Assembly (NCBI GenBank): GCA_020631475.1
Contig: JAHDHE010000003.1
Location: forward strand, 1-64,000
DNA length: 64,000 nt
Direction: 5' to 3'
Source: Tenacibaculum sp.
GTDB lineage: Bacteria > Bacteroidota > Bacteroidia > Flavobacteriales > Flavobacteriaceae
Shown here: positions 1-10,515 of the stretch, one piece after another
Layout: the number at the start of each line of letters is the position of its first letter
Numbering within the stretch: the first letter of the stretch is position 1
Program-made: the position numbers and the translations under genes
Notes under the pieces: generated by a model
Databases searched by the model: none
What the model was told of the DNA's origin: nothing
What the model saw: the letters and a program-made list of their open reading frames with translations, nothing else

Positions 1-2
1 GG

Positions 3-188
3 AAAGAAATGTATCAAGTATTTAACTGTGGTCATAGAATGGAAATTTATGTTTCTCCAGAAATTGCCCAAGACATTATTGCTATTTCTAAATCTTATAA
101 TGTGAATGCACAAATTGTTGGTAAGGTAGAAGCATCAGATTCTAAAAAGCTAACAATCAAAAGTGAATACGGTACTTTTGAATATTAA
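3..188 (+). CDS. purM: Phosphoribosylformylglycinamidine cyclo-ligase, C-terminal part (5' truncated by window)
   Basis: Frame 3 reads KEMYQVFNCGHRMEIYVSPEIAQDIIAISKSYNVNAQIVGKVEAS..., which matches the AIR synthetase C-terminal FNxGHRMEIYV style motif; stop at 186-188. Confidence 0.8.
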   Translation, partial: KEMYQVFNCGHRMEIYVSPEIAQDIIAISKSYNVNAQIVGKVEASDSKKLTIKSEYGTFEY

Positions 189-214
189 AAAGTATCAGAA
201 TATATCATAAAAAA

Positions 215-392
215 GAGGCTGTCTGAAAAGTAAAAACGAAAAATGAAATTTAGATTATTTTTCGGTCACTTCTTTAAAAACATCAAAAAACCATCATTTT
301 AGCTTAAAATGATGGTTTTTCTATAATTTCTGAAACTGTCATAGAAAATTTTTCGGTAAAAAAAATGACAAAAAGTCTTTTCAGACAACCTC
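215..392. repeat. MITE-like element copy 1 (178 bp) with terminal inverted repeats GAGGCTGTCTGAAAAG / CTTTTCAGACAACCTC
   Basis: Near-identical second copy at 33738-33916; imperfect terminal inverted repeats; internal palindrome AAAAACCATCATTTTA-GCT-TAAAATGATGGTTTTT at about 286-320. Confidence 0.85.
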
Positions 393-665
393 TTCTTAAA
401 TAGATTATTGAAGTTTTTTATCAATTATTGATTTAAACCCTTTAAATATTAACCAGAAAGGTAGAACAACTGTATAACAGCAATACAGAAATTATAATAG
501 TTAAGATTACTGCTACAAAAATAACCAATATTTAAAATAGTTACTTTATCAGAATTTAAAGCCGTGTTTATGAGAAAATTACCGCCAAAAAGAAATAGTT
601 GACTGGTATTTAGATTCTTTTTTACACAGTCTTTGGATTAATGCTTTTTGCCAGACAGTGTCTTT

Positions 666-1373
666 TTATCTACCGTCTTGTAAAGCAAAAACTCTTCGTA
701 ATAAATCAGTATTTCTTAAACCTACTTTTTCACGAATTCCTTTTTCTTCTACAGCAATCATCGTAAAAACTCCTTTTAAAGCTTCAGTTGTCACATAATC
801 TGTTAAATCTGGATTTACTCTTTTAACAAAAGGAATACTATTATATTTATTAATTAGATTAGACCATATTTGATCTGCACCAACTTTTGCAAATGAATTT
901 TTAATTACAGGATTAAATTTACCATATAAAGCCGCATTTGTTTTTCCTTGTAAATAAGATGTAGCTGCATTTTGCTCACCTAATAAAATGTTCTTTGCGT
1001 CATTAAAAGTGATTCCTTTTACTGCATCAACAAAAATAGGTGTTGCTGTTTTTACCGCATCCTCAGCGGTTCTATTAATAGCTCTTAAACCTTCATCTGC
1101 AAGACTACTTAAACCTATTTTACGCAAAGCGTTATCAACCGTTTGTAATTCTTTTGGCAACAATATTTTTACTAAATCATTTTTATAAAAACCATCTTTA
1201 GCTGTTAGTTTTTTAACTTGATTCTTAATACCATTATCTAATGCCTGACGTAAACCTCCACCTATTTGATCTTGCGTTAAAGCTCCTCCTGATGGTAATT
1301 GATTTACTACTTTTTGTAATTCAGCACATCCAGTTAACAAAACTACAAATGCTAATGCTATAATTTTTTTCAT
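666..1373 (-). CDS. DUF4197 domain-containing lipoprotein
   Basis: MKKIIALAFVVLLTGCAELQ lipobox signal and DUF4197-like body; start likely at the internal MKKII rather than the ORF-track Met. Confidence 0.75.
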   Translation of the reverse strand: MKKIIALAFVVLLTGCAELQKVVNQLPSGGALTQDQIGGGLRQALDNGIKNQVKKLTAKDGFYKNDLVKILLPKELQTVDNALRKIGLSSLADEGLRAINRTAEDAVKTATPIFVDAVKGITFNDAKNILLGEQNAATSYLQGKTNAALYGKFNPVIKNSFAKVGADQIWSNLINKYNSIPFVKRVNPDLTDYVTTEALKGVFTMIAVEEKGIREKVGLRNTDLLRRVFALQDGR

Positions 1374-1422
1374 ATTTGTTTGATTTATACTTTTTAGAAA
1401 CAATTAATTACTAATTGTCACA

Positions 1423-1587
1423 TTATTTAAAACTGTCTGTTTTTTTATCATAACCGTAAGCACAATGTTTACATCCGTTTTTACAACAATATCCTCTTTT
1501 TAAATGAAATTTCTCTGTAAAAACTTTATAACCCTGTTCGTTAAAGTAATAATCTTCTTCTGTTAATTCAATCCTTTTATTATACAT
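1423..1587 (-). CDS. DUF5522-like short Cys-rich protein, 54 aa (not in ORF track)
   Basis: Translated by eye: MYNKRIELTEEDYYFNEQGYKVFTEKFHLKRGYCCKNGCKHCAYGYDKKTDSFK with a CCxxxCxxC motif. Confidence 0.75.
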   Translation of the reverse strand: MYNKRIELTEEDYYFNEQGYKVFTEKFHLKRGYCCKNGCKHCAYGYDKKTDSFK

Positions 1588-1618
1588 GTTTGCAAAAATA
1601 TCGTTTTTTTAAATACAA

Positions 1619-1645
1619 AAAGGTTGCCAAATTTTGACAACCTTT
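1619..1645 (-). terminator. Rho-independent-like terminator of the ABC/M1 gene
   Basis: AAAGGTTG-loop-CAACCTTT hairpin followed by a T-run on the minus strand. Confidence 0.6.
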
Positions 1646-1667
1646 AAATATTTAAAATCTTTTACAA

Positions 1668-4600
1668 TTAAAGTTTCCTTCTATTATCGTCAGATTTTGT
1701 ATCGATTAATTTATTGTAAGGATCTACCCCAACTTCAACTGGTTTTTTATCAACTATAATTGAAACTTTATTATTAATTTTTGTGATTTTATGTTTCTTT
1801 AAATACAACTCTACTTCTTTTTTATCATCTCCTGAGCCTTCTTCTCCAAAAACACCTATATCAATATAATCTGCTAAAGGAACTGATAAAATAGGCTTCT
1901 TCATCTTTTCTGTTTTATAAGAAATTGTGTCACCTACTTGTTCTCCATAATAACGTTTACCTTTATCGTTGTTTCTATACTTACTTACATTAAATTCAAT
2001 ATCTACCTGATATTTTCCGTTCTCTAATTCTTTAGACGAAACATCAACTACTCTATTTCTGTATAATGTAACCGTTTCAAACATATCTTTAATTACATAT
2101 TGTAAACTATCTGGAACTTCTTTTTTAATATAATCAACCATTTCTATTGATGTTGTATAAGGTGCGTCTTGAAATTTCACTTTTTCAACATATCTCTTTA
2201 AGGCACCGTTTAGCTTTTCTTCTCCTATATAATCACTCAAAGCATAAAAAACTAATGATCCTTTTTGATAACGGATGTATCCTTGTCCGTCATTATACAT
2301 TAACGCTTTTTCTCTTTTTCGTTCTAAAGTTCTTTGCGTTAAATACCCATCTAACGATTTCTTTAAAAACTTACGCATTTCAGATTTCCCTGCTTTGTGT
2401 TCTAATACTTTTAAAGCAACATATTCAGATAAGCTTTCAGATAACATAGTAGCTCCTAAAACATCTGCACCTATTACTTGATGCGCCCACCATTGGTGTG
2501 CTAATTCATGAACAGTTACTGCAAACGGATAATCTACTCCTTCATCTTTCTTATCAACATCAGCAATAAAACCGATAGATTCTGAAAACGGTATGGTATT
2601 CGGGAATGATTGCGCAAAACTACCTCCTGTTTTAGGAAACTCGATAATACGAACTTGCTTGTGTTGATATGGACTAAAGTTTTTAGAGTTATAATCTAAC
2701 GAAGCTTTAACACCCGCGATCATTCTATCTAAATTATATTCATGCCCTTTTTGATAATAGATTTCTAAATCTACATCATTCCATTTATCACGTTTCACTT
2801 CATACTTTGCAGAGTTAAACGCATAGAAATTCAAAATTTTGCTATCCATTTTATAATGAAAATATCTACGACCGTCTTTTACCCACTCTTTTTGTAAATA
2901 CCCTGGAGCAATTGCTATTTGATCTTCATCGGTACTTACCGTTGTTTCAAAATCTATCCAATCAGAATCATGAGAAATATAGGTATTTCCTAGCGCAGTA
3001 CTATCTGACGGATGTGGTTTTAAATCATTTTTAGCTAATCCGTATTTTTCACGAGTTTTATTATCACTTAATTCTCCAGCATCTGAATATCCGAAAGATG
3101 GATAAATTCCACTATTCATAAACGTACCGTTTCTTCTTACTGGTGAGTTTTTTCTGAAGAAATTGTTTGGTTTATTCTTTATTGTAAAATTAAGTTCTAA
3201 GCTATCACCAGGATTTAAAGGTGTTTTTAATTGATAAATATCAAAGTTTTGAATCGTATCTTCTAAAACCAGAGTAGTTGGTTTATTAAATACAAACGTA
3301 CTTGGATAACTATTATGATTTAAAAATAAGCTATCTATAACCTCATCAGTTTTATTAATCATTTTATAAGTTCCTGATGAGTTAAAGTCATAACTTTTAG
3401 GAAAAATATTCATATCAACATTTACCGCTACAATTCTTGGTTGCGCTTTTCCTTCGTATTTTTTATAGCTTTTTTCCCATTCTATACGTAATTTTTCTCT
3501 TTCTTTTCTTGATGTTCTTTCGTTTTTAATATTATTCTCATAATAAATTCTTCCTCCTAAAGAAAAGAAAGCTAATAATAAAACTCCTAAAACAGCTACG
3601 GTTTTAACAGACATTCGTTCTTTAAAAATTGATAATCTTTCTTTAAAAGAATGTGGTAAACCTCTTACCCAAAATAATCCTGTTAAAACCAATAATACGA
3701 ATCCTCCAAGTGCCCAATAAGTTTTATAAATTAAATATTTTAATAAAGTAGATCCGTATCCATTCATATCAGAATATCTAAAACTTGGACCTTGATTGTA
3801 TTTAAAAATTGATTGTTCAATACCTGCAAAGGTTAAAAATGGCAATCCGAAGTTAATGACGATTAATATAAATAATCCTAAATATGGATTCCCTACTAAA
3901 GTTTGAATAAATAATGCTAATAAAGCCCATATTGCAAAATGAATAAACTGTAATACAAACAATTCATACATGTAATGACCTATTTCAAAGTTATAAAACC
4001 CTTCATAAACTTGATAAATGATACCCGCTATCATAACTACTGACAACAATACTAATTGCACTTTTAATAAAGCTATTAATTTAGATAACCATAATACCCA
4101 ATTTGGAGTTGGAGTAACATCTACTAAATGATTTGCTTTTGCCATTTTACCTCTATGCACCAACATACCTGCATATAAAAAAGTAATAATATTTATTGAT
4201 AAAGTAAAAGCTCCCATTCCGCTTTGTAACATTTTCCAAGTTACAGGCAAGGTTTTAGTACCAAATAATAATCCTGTTTGAGATAAGGTAATAATCGTTA
4301 AAATTAACCCCACTAAAACAATGGCTATAAATGGTAATGCTTTAACAATATATTTAAAATCTATATTCGAAAGTTTCCAAGTGCTTTTTAAATTCTGTAC
4401 AAAAGAGAAATTATAATTTACCTTAGGAAGCTCAATTCTTGTAATTCCACCGAAATTCTTCTTTATAACTCTATCTCCTTTTTCTTTTTTAAAGAATGAT
4501 AAACTTATTGCATTTTGACTGAATGAGAATTTTTTATAGACTCCACCAAAAATTAAAGCAGAGATTCCTAACCAAATTAATCTGTTATATATAATAACTC

Positions 4601-5321
4601 CTTGTAAAGGTAAAGCAGCGTCGTTTTGTTCAGCTAAAGTCCAATAACGAGTATAATACTTTAAGGCAGCGTCTCCGTAAGGATCAAGTAAACCTGCTAA
4701 AAAACGATTTCCTTCTTCAGATAACAATCCTTGCATTAATCCTTGGAGAAACATTACAACAATAATTGTAATAAAACCAGCAGCAATGTTTCTTGTAAAC
4801 GTTACCACTGCAAAAACAATGGCTCCAAAGAAAATTAAATTAGGCAGTATATATATAAAATAAGAATGTAAATAAGCACCAAAATTAAAAGCATTTACAA
4901 TTTCAGAGTTTGTTCCAGGGAGCCTAAACCCTATAAAAGTTGCTAATCCTATTCCTAATACAATTAAGGTTACAATTAATAAACCACTTAAAAATTTGGC
5001 TAATAAATAATTGGCTTTTGTAAATGGATACGAATATAATATAGAGTGCATTTCACTTTTATAATCTCTAAAAATGGTAACCCCTATTATTGATGGAAGC
5101 AGAAAAAATATTAATTGTGCTGTACCATTAAACATATTGTAAACTCCTATTGGAGAGTTTACTATTTTATTACCGCCTACTGTAACTGTAATACTATCAA
5201 AAATACCTGCGTTTGCTGCTGCAAAAAATACCGAAATAACAAAAAATATTGCGGCATAAATATAAAATGCTGGTTTCTTAAACCAGTAATTTAATTCGTG
5301 TTTAAATATTGTAGAAAACAT
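1668..5321 (-). CDS. ABC transporter permease fused to M1-family aminopeptidase-like domain (1217 aa)
   Basis: N-terminal multi-TM ABC-2-type region; C-terminal gluzincin HELAHQWW motif with downstream LSESLSEY. Confidence 0.85.
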   Translation of the reverse strand: MFSTIFKHELNYWFKKPAFYIYAAIFFVISVFFAAANAGIFDSITVTVGGNKIVNSPIGVYNMFNGTAQLIFFLLPSIIGVTIFRDYKSEMHSILYSYPFTKANYLLAKFLSGLLIVTLIVLGIGLATFIGFRLPGTNSEIVNAFNFGAYLHSYFIYILPNLIFFGAIVFAVVTFTRNIAAGFITIIVVMFLQGLMQGLLSEEGNRFLAGLLDPYGDAALKYYTRYWTLAEQNDAALPLQGVIIYNRLIWLGISALIFGGVYKKFSFSQNAISLSFFKKEKGDRVIKKNFGGITRIELPKVNYNFSFVQNLKSTWKLSNIDFKYIVKALPFIAIVLVGLILTIITLSQTGLLFGTKTLPVTWKMLQSGMGAFTLSINIITFLYAGMLVHRGKMAKANHLVDVTPTPNWVLWLSKLIALLKVQLVLLSVVMIAGIIYQVYEGFYNFEIGHYMYELFVLQFIHFAIWALLALFIQTLVGNPYLGLFILIVINFGLPFLTFAGIEQSIFKYNQGPSFRYSDMNGYGSTLLKYLIYKTYWALGGFVLLVLTGLFWVRGLPHSFKERLSIFKERMSVKTVAVLGVLLLAFFSLGGRIYYENNIKNERTSRKEREKLRIEWEKSYKKYEGKAQPRIVAVNVDMNIFPKSYDFNSSGTYKMINKTDEVIDSLFLNHNSYPSTFVFNKPTTLVLEDTIQNFDIYQLKTPLNPGDSLELNFTIKNKPNNFFRKNSPVRRNGTFMNSGIYPSFGYSDAGELSDNKTREKYGLAKNDLKPHPSDSTALGNTYISHDSDWIDFETTVSTDEDQIAIAPGYLQKEWVKDGRRYFHYKMDSKILNFYAFNSAKYEVKRDKWNDVDLEIYYQKGHEYNLDRMIAGVKASLDYNSKNFSPYQHKQVRIIEFPKTGGSFAQSFPNTIPFSESIGFIADVDKKDEGVDYPFAVTVHELAHQWWAHQVIGADVLGATMLSESLSEYVALKVLEHKAGKSEMRKFLKKSLDGYLTQRTLERKREKALMYNDGQGYIRYQKGSLVFYALSDYIGEEKLNGALKRYVEKVKFQDAPYTTSIEMVDYIKKEVPDSLQYVIKDMFETVTLYRNRVVDVSSKELENGKYQVDIEFNVSKYRNNDKGKRYYGEQVGDTISYKTEKMKKPILSVPLADYIDIGVFGEEGSGDDKKEVELYLKKHKITKINNKVSIIVDKKPVEVGVDPYNKLIDTKSDDNRRKL

Positions 5322-5351
5322 ATATTTTATTTTTTAAAATTATAAATTGCA

Positions 5352-6239
5352 TTAAGCATTAACTGGTTCGTCTTGCTTTAATGCGATAAAATAAACGTCA
5401 TCTAACTGAGGTTTAGATTCACTAAAATCTTCAGAAGGTCTCTCATCTGAATACACTCTAATATTTAATGAATTGTCTTCATTATAATTTGATGATAAAA
5501 CATTGTAATTTGCTTCGTTCTCTTCTAAATTATCTCTATCAATAATTTTTGTCCAGATTTTACCTTCAATTTCTTTAGTAGATTCTATTGGAGTAGTTTG
5601 TTTTAAAATTCTTCCACCATTTAAAATTGCCATTTCGTTACACAACTCTTTTACATCTTCTACAATATGCGTTGAAAATATTACTGTAGAATTCGTACCA
5701 ACTTCTCTTAATACATTTAAAAAACGACGTCTTTCTGCTGGATCTAATCCTGCTGTTGGCTCGTCAACAATAATTAATTTAGGATTGTTAAGTAGTAATT
5801 GCGCAATTCCGAAACGTTGCTTCATTCCTCCAGAATAACCTGCAACATATTTCTTTCTTACCTCATATAAATTGGTAATTTCTAAAACCTCTTTAATTAT
5901 ATTTTTTCTATCTGTTTTAGAACTAATTCCTTTTAAAGTTGCAAAATAATCTAATAAATCTTCTGCCGACATCTTTGGATACACTCCGAAAGATTGTGGT
6001 AAATATCCCAATGATTTTCTAAATTCTATTGGATTTTTTAAGACATCAATTTCATCAAAAGTAATCGATCCGCTATCTGGACTTTGTAGTGTTGCAATGG
6101 TTCTCATTAATGATGATTTACCTGCTCCGTTAGGGCCTAATAAACCGAACATTCCTGTTCCTATTTCTAAATTTAAACCATCAATAGCTTTTACACCATT
6201 TTTGTAGGTTTTTGTTAAATTTTGGATAACTAATCTCAT
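5352..6239 (-). CDS. ABC transporter ATP-binding protein
   Basis: Walker A GPNGAGKSS, signature YSGGMKQR, Walker B LIIVDEP; adjacent to the permease fusion. Confidence 0.9.
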   Translation of the reverse strand: MRLVIQNLTKTYKNGVKAIDGLNLEIGTGMFGLLGPNGAGKSSLMRTIATLQSPDSGSITFDEIDVLKNPIEFRKSLGYLPQSFGVYPKMSAEDLLDYFATLKGISSKTDRKNIIKEVLEITNLYEVRKKYVAGYSGGMKQRFGIAQLLLNNPKLIIVDEPTAGLDPAERRRFLNVLREVGTNSTVIFSTHIVEDVKELCNEMAILNGGRILKQTTPIESTKEIEGKIWTKIIDRDNLEENEANYNVLSSNYNEDNSLNIRVYSDERPSEDFSESKPQLDDVYFIALKQDEPVNA

Positions 6240-6329
6240 AGTCTTTTGATTTGGTTGATTTTATTAATTGACTATCAGATGCAAAAAAGTATAATTCGTT
6301 ACAGTTTTTTTTAACATTTTTTTAAATAA

Positions 6330-6360
6330 AAACGTCAAACTAATTTTTAGTTTGACGTTT
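6330..6360. terminator. Hairpin terminator between the DUF4136 gene and the ABC ATPase gene
   Basis: AAACGTCAAACTAA-TTT-TTAGTTTGACGTTT, a 14-bp perfect stem. Confidence 0.7.
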
Positions 6361-6384
6361 TTATATTTTAATTGCCTTTTTAGA

Positions 6385-6936
6385 CTATTTTTTACCGCTA
6401 CCTGGAGGGTATTTCGACATAATTTCAGCTACAAACTCTTTAATACGAGCTTCTCTTTTCTCCATATTACTCACTTTTAAAGCTCCAGTACCTATTCCTT
6501 GCCATACTAATTCTTTCTTTTTAGCATCTAAAATATCTAAAAACAAAGTACCTTCTGTGTATTGATTTACGTTTAAACGATTAGCTCCATTCCACATCCA
6601 AGGATTCCAACCCCAACCATAGCCATATCCCCAGCCAAAATTATTATCGTTAATATTTATACGCTCTCTAGATTTGGTAAATAAACTCACAAGAACATCT
6701 GGATTAGATGATTTTGTCATTCCTTTTGCTATTAACTCAGCTTCTACAGCACGCATAATTCTCTTCTTATCTAAATCTGATATAGGAGCTTTATCGATTC
6801 CTGTTTTGTAAAACGCAAATGTTTTATATTGATTAAAATCTGCTTTGGTATCATAATCTGTTGCAACTCTAACCGAACTACATGAAACGATAAACAAAGT
6901 AATAATTGGCAAAAAAAGTAATTTCGTAATTTTCAT
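6385..6936 (-). CDS. DUF4136 domain-containing lipoprotein
   Basis: Lipobox FIVSCSS, then VRVATDYDTKADFNQYKTFAF typical of DUF4136. Confidence 0.75.
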   Translation of the reverse strand: MKITKLLFLPIITLFIVSCSSVRVATDYDTKADFNQYKTFAFYKTGIDKAPISDLDKKRIMRAVEAELIAKGMTKSSNPDVLVSLFTKSRERININDNNFGWGYGYGWGWNPWMWNGANRLNVNQYTEGTLFLDILDAKKKELVWQGIGTGALKVSNMEKREARIKEFVAEIMSKYPPGSGKK

Positions 6937-6947
6937 TTTCTTAGGAT

Positions 6948-8945
6948 TTACATGTTATCTAACAATGCATCATCTACTAAATTAGGAACTGTAACTTTTA
7001 ATTTCTTTTCAGCTTGCATTGCTCTTTTAATAGCAAATACAGCCCCTTCATTTCTTGCCCAACTACGTCGTGAAATTCCGTTATTCACATCCCAGAAAAG
7101 CATTGATTTTAAGCGTCTTGATGCACCTTTAGAACCATCAAGAAGCATGCCAAATCCTCCGTTAATAACTTCTCCCCATCCTACTCCACCACCATTGTGG
7201 ATTGAAACCCAAGTAGCTCCTCTAAAACTATCTCCTATTACATTATGAATCGCCATATCTGCGGTATAACGAGAACCATCGTAAATATTTGAAGTTTCAC
7301 GGTATGGTGAATCTGTACCAGATACATCGTGATGATCGCGTCCTAATACAACATTTCCTATTTTACCCTTTTTAATCGCTTTATTAAATGCTTCAGCAAT
7401 TTTCATGCGTCCTTCTGCATCTGCATATAAAATACGTGCTTGCGAACCTACTACTAACTTATTTTCTTGTGCTCCTTTAATCCACTGAATATTATCAGCC
7501 ATTTGCTGCTGAATTTCCTCTGGTGAATTCTCCTTTATTTTTTCTAAAACTTTACAAGCAATCGCATCTGTTTTTGCTAAATCTTTTGGATCTCCTGAAG
7601 TACAAACCCAACGGAACGGTCCGAAACCATAATCAAAACACATTGGCCCCATAATGTCTTGTACATAACTTGGATACTTAAATTCTCTACCAATTGTAGG
7701 GTTTTCAGCCATTACATCAGCTCCTGCTCTACTCGCTTCTAATAAAAAGGCATTTCCATAGTCAAAGAAATAAGTTCCTTTTTCCGTATGCTTATTAATA
7801 GCCGCTGCGTGACGACGTAAAGTTTCTTGTACCTTTTCTTTAAATAATTCTGGATTGTTCGCCATCATTTCATTTGCATCCTCAAAAGAAATATCAACAG
7901 GATAATATCCTCCTGCCCATGGATTGTGTAATGATGTTTGATCAGATCCTAAATCGATATGAACATTTGCTTCATCAAACTTTTCCCAAACCTCAACAAT
8001 ATTTCCTAAATAAGCTATTGATACAACTTCTTTATTTTCTTTTGCTGATTTTACACGAGAAACCAATTCATCTAAGTCAGTAATTTTTTCATCTATCCAA
8101 CCTTGATCTAATCGAATTTGAGTAATCTTCGGATTCACCTCAGCACAAACCGTAATACAACCTGCAATATTTCCTGCTTTTGGTTGCGCTCCACTCATAC
8201 CACCTAAACCAGCTGTTACAAATAAATTCCCTTTAGGCTCTTTTTTAATTTTTCTAAATCCGTTTAAAACAGTAATTGTTGTTCCATGCACAATTCCTTG
8301 TGGACCGATATACATATAGCTTCCCGCAGTCATTTGTCCGTATTGAGAAACTCCTAAAGCATTCATTTTTTCCCAATCGTCTGGTTGCGAATAATTCGGA
8401 ATTACCATTCCGTTTGTTACTACAACTCTTGGAGCGTCTTTATGCGATGGAAATAATCCCATAGGATGTCCCGAATACATCGTTAACGTTTGTTTATCTG
8501 TCATTTCAGATAAATATTTCATAGTTAAAAGATACTGTGCCCAATTCTGAAAAACAGCTCCATTTCCTCCGTAAGTAATTAATTCATGCGGATGTTGCGC
8601 TACTGCATAATCTAAATTATTCTGAATCATTAACATGATTGCTTTTGCTTGTTCAGATTTACCTGGATACTCTTTAATATCTCTCGCATACATTTTATAA
8701 GTAGGGCGAAAACGATACATATAAATTCTACCGTAATCTTCTAATTCCTTAGCAAATTCAGGTAATAAAACTTCATGGTGTTTTTTATCGAAATAACGTA
8801 ATGCATTTTTTAATGCTAACTTTTTTTCTTCAGCAGTTAAAATTTCTTTACGCTTTGGCGCTCTGTTTATTGATGAATCATAAACTGGCATTTCTGGTAA
8901 TTCACTCGGAATACCCTGTTTTATTTGTTTTTTAAATGACATCAT
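6948..8945 (-). CDS. hutU: Urocanate hydratase
   Basis: Full-length urocanase-like protein (GMSGAQPKAG, TGGxGxx regions, DHHDVSGTDSPYRETSNI); adjacent to hutH. Confidence 0.93.
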   Translation of the reverse strand: MMSFKKQIKQGIPSELPEMPVYDSSINRAPKRKEILTAEEKKLALKNALRYFDKKHHEVLLPEFAKELEDYGRIYMYRFRPTYKMYARDIKEYPGKSEQAKAIMLMIQNNLDYAVAQHPHELITYGGNGAVFQNWAQYLLTMKYLSEMTDKQTLTMYSGHPMGLFPSHKDAPRVVVTNGMVIPNYSQPDDWEKMNALGVSQYGQMTAGSYMYIGPQGIVHGTTITVLNGFRKIKKEPKGNLFVTAGLGGMSGAQPKAGNIAGCITVCAEVNPKITQIRLDQGWIDEKITDLDELVSRVKSAKENKEVVSIAYLGNIVEVWEKFDEANVHIDLGSDQTSLHNPWAGGYYPVDISFEDANEMMANNPELFKEKVQETLRRHAAAINKHTEKGTYFFDYGNAFLLEASRAGADVMAENPTIGREFKYPSYVQDIMGPMCFDYGFGPFRWVCTSGDPKDLAKTDAIACKVLEKIKENSPEEIQQQMADNIQWIKGAQENKLVVGSQARILYADAEGRMKIAEAFNKAIKKGKIGNVVLGRDHHDVSGTDSPYRETSNIYDGSRYTADMAIHNVIGDSFRGATWVSIHNGGGVGWGEVINGGFGMLLDGSKGASRRLKSMLFWDVNNGISRRSWARNEGAVFAIKRAMQAEKKLKVTVPNLVDDALLDNM

Positions 8946-8957
8946 AATTTCTTTATT

Positions 8958-10448
8958 TTAACGAACTGTAAATTCTTGATTTTTAACCATACCTACCAAT
9001 GCATTAATATCATCTTTAAGTACACGATCTTCTTCTAACTTTGCTACTTTATTTCTTATTATCTTAAAATTTTCTTCTATTATAGGTGAAAATGTATTTG
9101 GTCTTCTAAAATCCATTGCTTGTGCAGCATACATAAATTCGATGGCTAAAATTTTATCAATATTTCCTAATATCTGATTGAATTTGCGCCCAGAAATACT
9201 TCCCATAGAAACATGATCTTCTTGTCCTAATGATGTTGGAACACTATCTGCTGATGGAGGAAAACACAATGATTTATTTTCAGTAACTAAAGCTGCAGTA
9301 GTATATTGAGGAATCATAAATCCTGAGTTTAAACCACCAGCTTCGGTTAATAATCTTGGTAAACCAAATTTTCCTTCTAACAATAAATAACAACGTCTGT
9401 CTGCAATATTTCCTAATTCAGCTGCGGCAATTGATGCATAATCTAAAGCCATTGCTAAAGGTTGCCCATGAAAATTACCACCTGATATTGCTTCGGTTTC
9501 ACTTAATACAATTGGATTATCGGTTACAGAATTCATTTCTATTTCTGCTAATTCTTTTAAATGCGCATAAGCATTTCTTGAGGCTCCGTGTACTTGTGGC
9601 ATACAACGAATTGAATATGGATCTTGCACTCTAGGAAAACTTTTATCCTCTACATTTTGAGAATCTTTTAATAACATACGCATACGCTCTGCTACTTTTA
9701 AGTTTCCTTTAAACGGACGTATTTTATGTAGCTCTTCTTTAAAAGGAGAAACATTTCCTGAATAACCTTCTAAAGTCATAGCTCCAGCAACATCTGCTAA
9801 ATCTAGTAGATACTCCATTTTTTTCAATCCTAAAATAGCATGTGCTAAAATAAATTGCGTTCCGTTTATTAAACCTAAACCTTCTTTAGCTTGTAAAACT
9901 AAAGGTTTTAAATTATGCTTTCTTAATACTTCTTTTGCTGGTACAATTTCTCCATCTTGCCAAAACTCACCTTCACCTAATAATGGTAAAAATAAATGCG
10001 ATAATGGCGCTAAATCTCCTGATGCTCCAACCGAACCTTGTTCTGGAACAACTGGTAATAAATCGTTTTCAATAAAATAAACAATACGTTCTATTAATTC
10101 TAAACTAACTCCTGAAAAACCTTGACATAAAGCTTGCACTTTACAAATCATCATAATTTTAGATAATTTTTTATCAATAGGATTCCCCACACCAACTGCA
10201 TGCGTGATTAATAAGTTTTCTTGTAACTTACTTGTTTCTTCAGGTGTAATTTGCACGTCACACAAAGGTCCGAAACCTGTATTTATTCCGTAAACAGCAG
10301 CATCTGAATTTGCCATTACTTCTACCTTAGCTCTACATTCATTTATTTTTAACACAGCATCGTTCGATACTTCTGCTTTTAAAGTTCCTTCTGCGATAGC
10401 AATTACCTTATCTACAGTTAATTTATCTATTCCGTACTTAAACATCAA
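8958..10448 (-). CDS. hutH: Histidine ammonia-lyase
   Basis: MIO-forming GSVGASGDLAPLSH motif. Confidence 0.95.
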   Translation of the reverse strand: MMFKYGIDKLTVDKVIAIAEGTLKAEVSNDAVLKINECRAKVEVMANSDAAVYGINTGFGPLCDVQITPEETSKLQENLLITHAVGVGNPIDKKLSKIMMICKVQALCQGFSGVSLELIERIVYFIENDLLPVVPEQGSVGASGDLAPLSHLFLPLLGEGEFWQDGEIVPAKEVLRKHNLKPLVLQAKEGLGLINGTQFILAHAILGLKKMEYLLDLADVAGAMTLEGYSGNVSPFKEELHKIRPFKGNLKVAERMRMLLKDSQNVEDKSFPRVQDPYSIRCMPQVHGASRNAYAHLKELAEIEMNSVTDNPIVLSETEAISGGNFHGQPLAMALDYASIAAAELGNIADRRCYLLLEGKFGLPRLLTEAGGLNSGFMIPQYTTAALVTENKSLCFPPSADSVPTSLGQEDHVSMGSISGRKFNQILGNIDKILAIEFMYAAQAMDFRRPNTFSPIIEENFKIIRNKVAKLEEDRVLKDDINALVGMVKNQEFTVR

Positions 10449-10515
10449 TTCTTATTTTATTTATAACAAAGTTATTTCTATTTTTGATAACCAACAAGAC
10501 TCTTTAAATTAATAA

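Noticed and set aside
410-665. Possible gene between the first MITE and DUF4197
   Set aside because: Minus strand shows only short hydrophobic fragments in different frames with no start codon (e.g. VILTIIISVLLLYSCSTFLVNI*); at best a decayed remnant, too weak to call.
6952-7248. 98-aa plus-strand ORF antisense to hutU
   Set aside because: Shadow ORF of a highly conserved enzyme; same reasoning applied to the other antisense ORFs (e.g. 2147-2449, 9356-9634, 19292-19546, 35007-35306, 37580-37858, 62264-62509).
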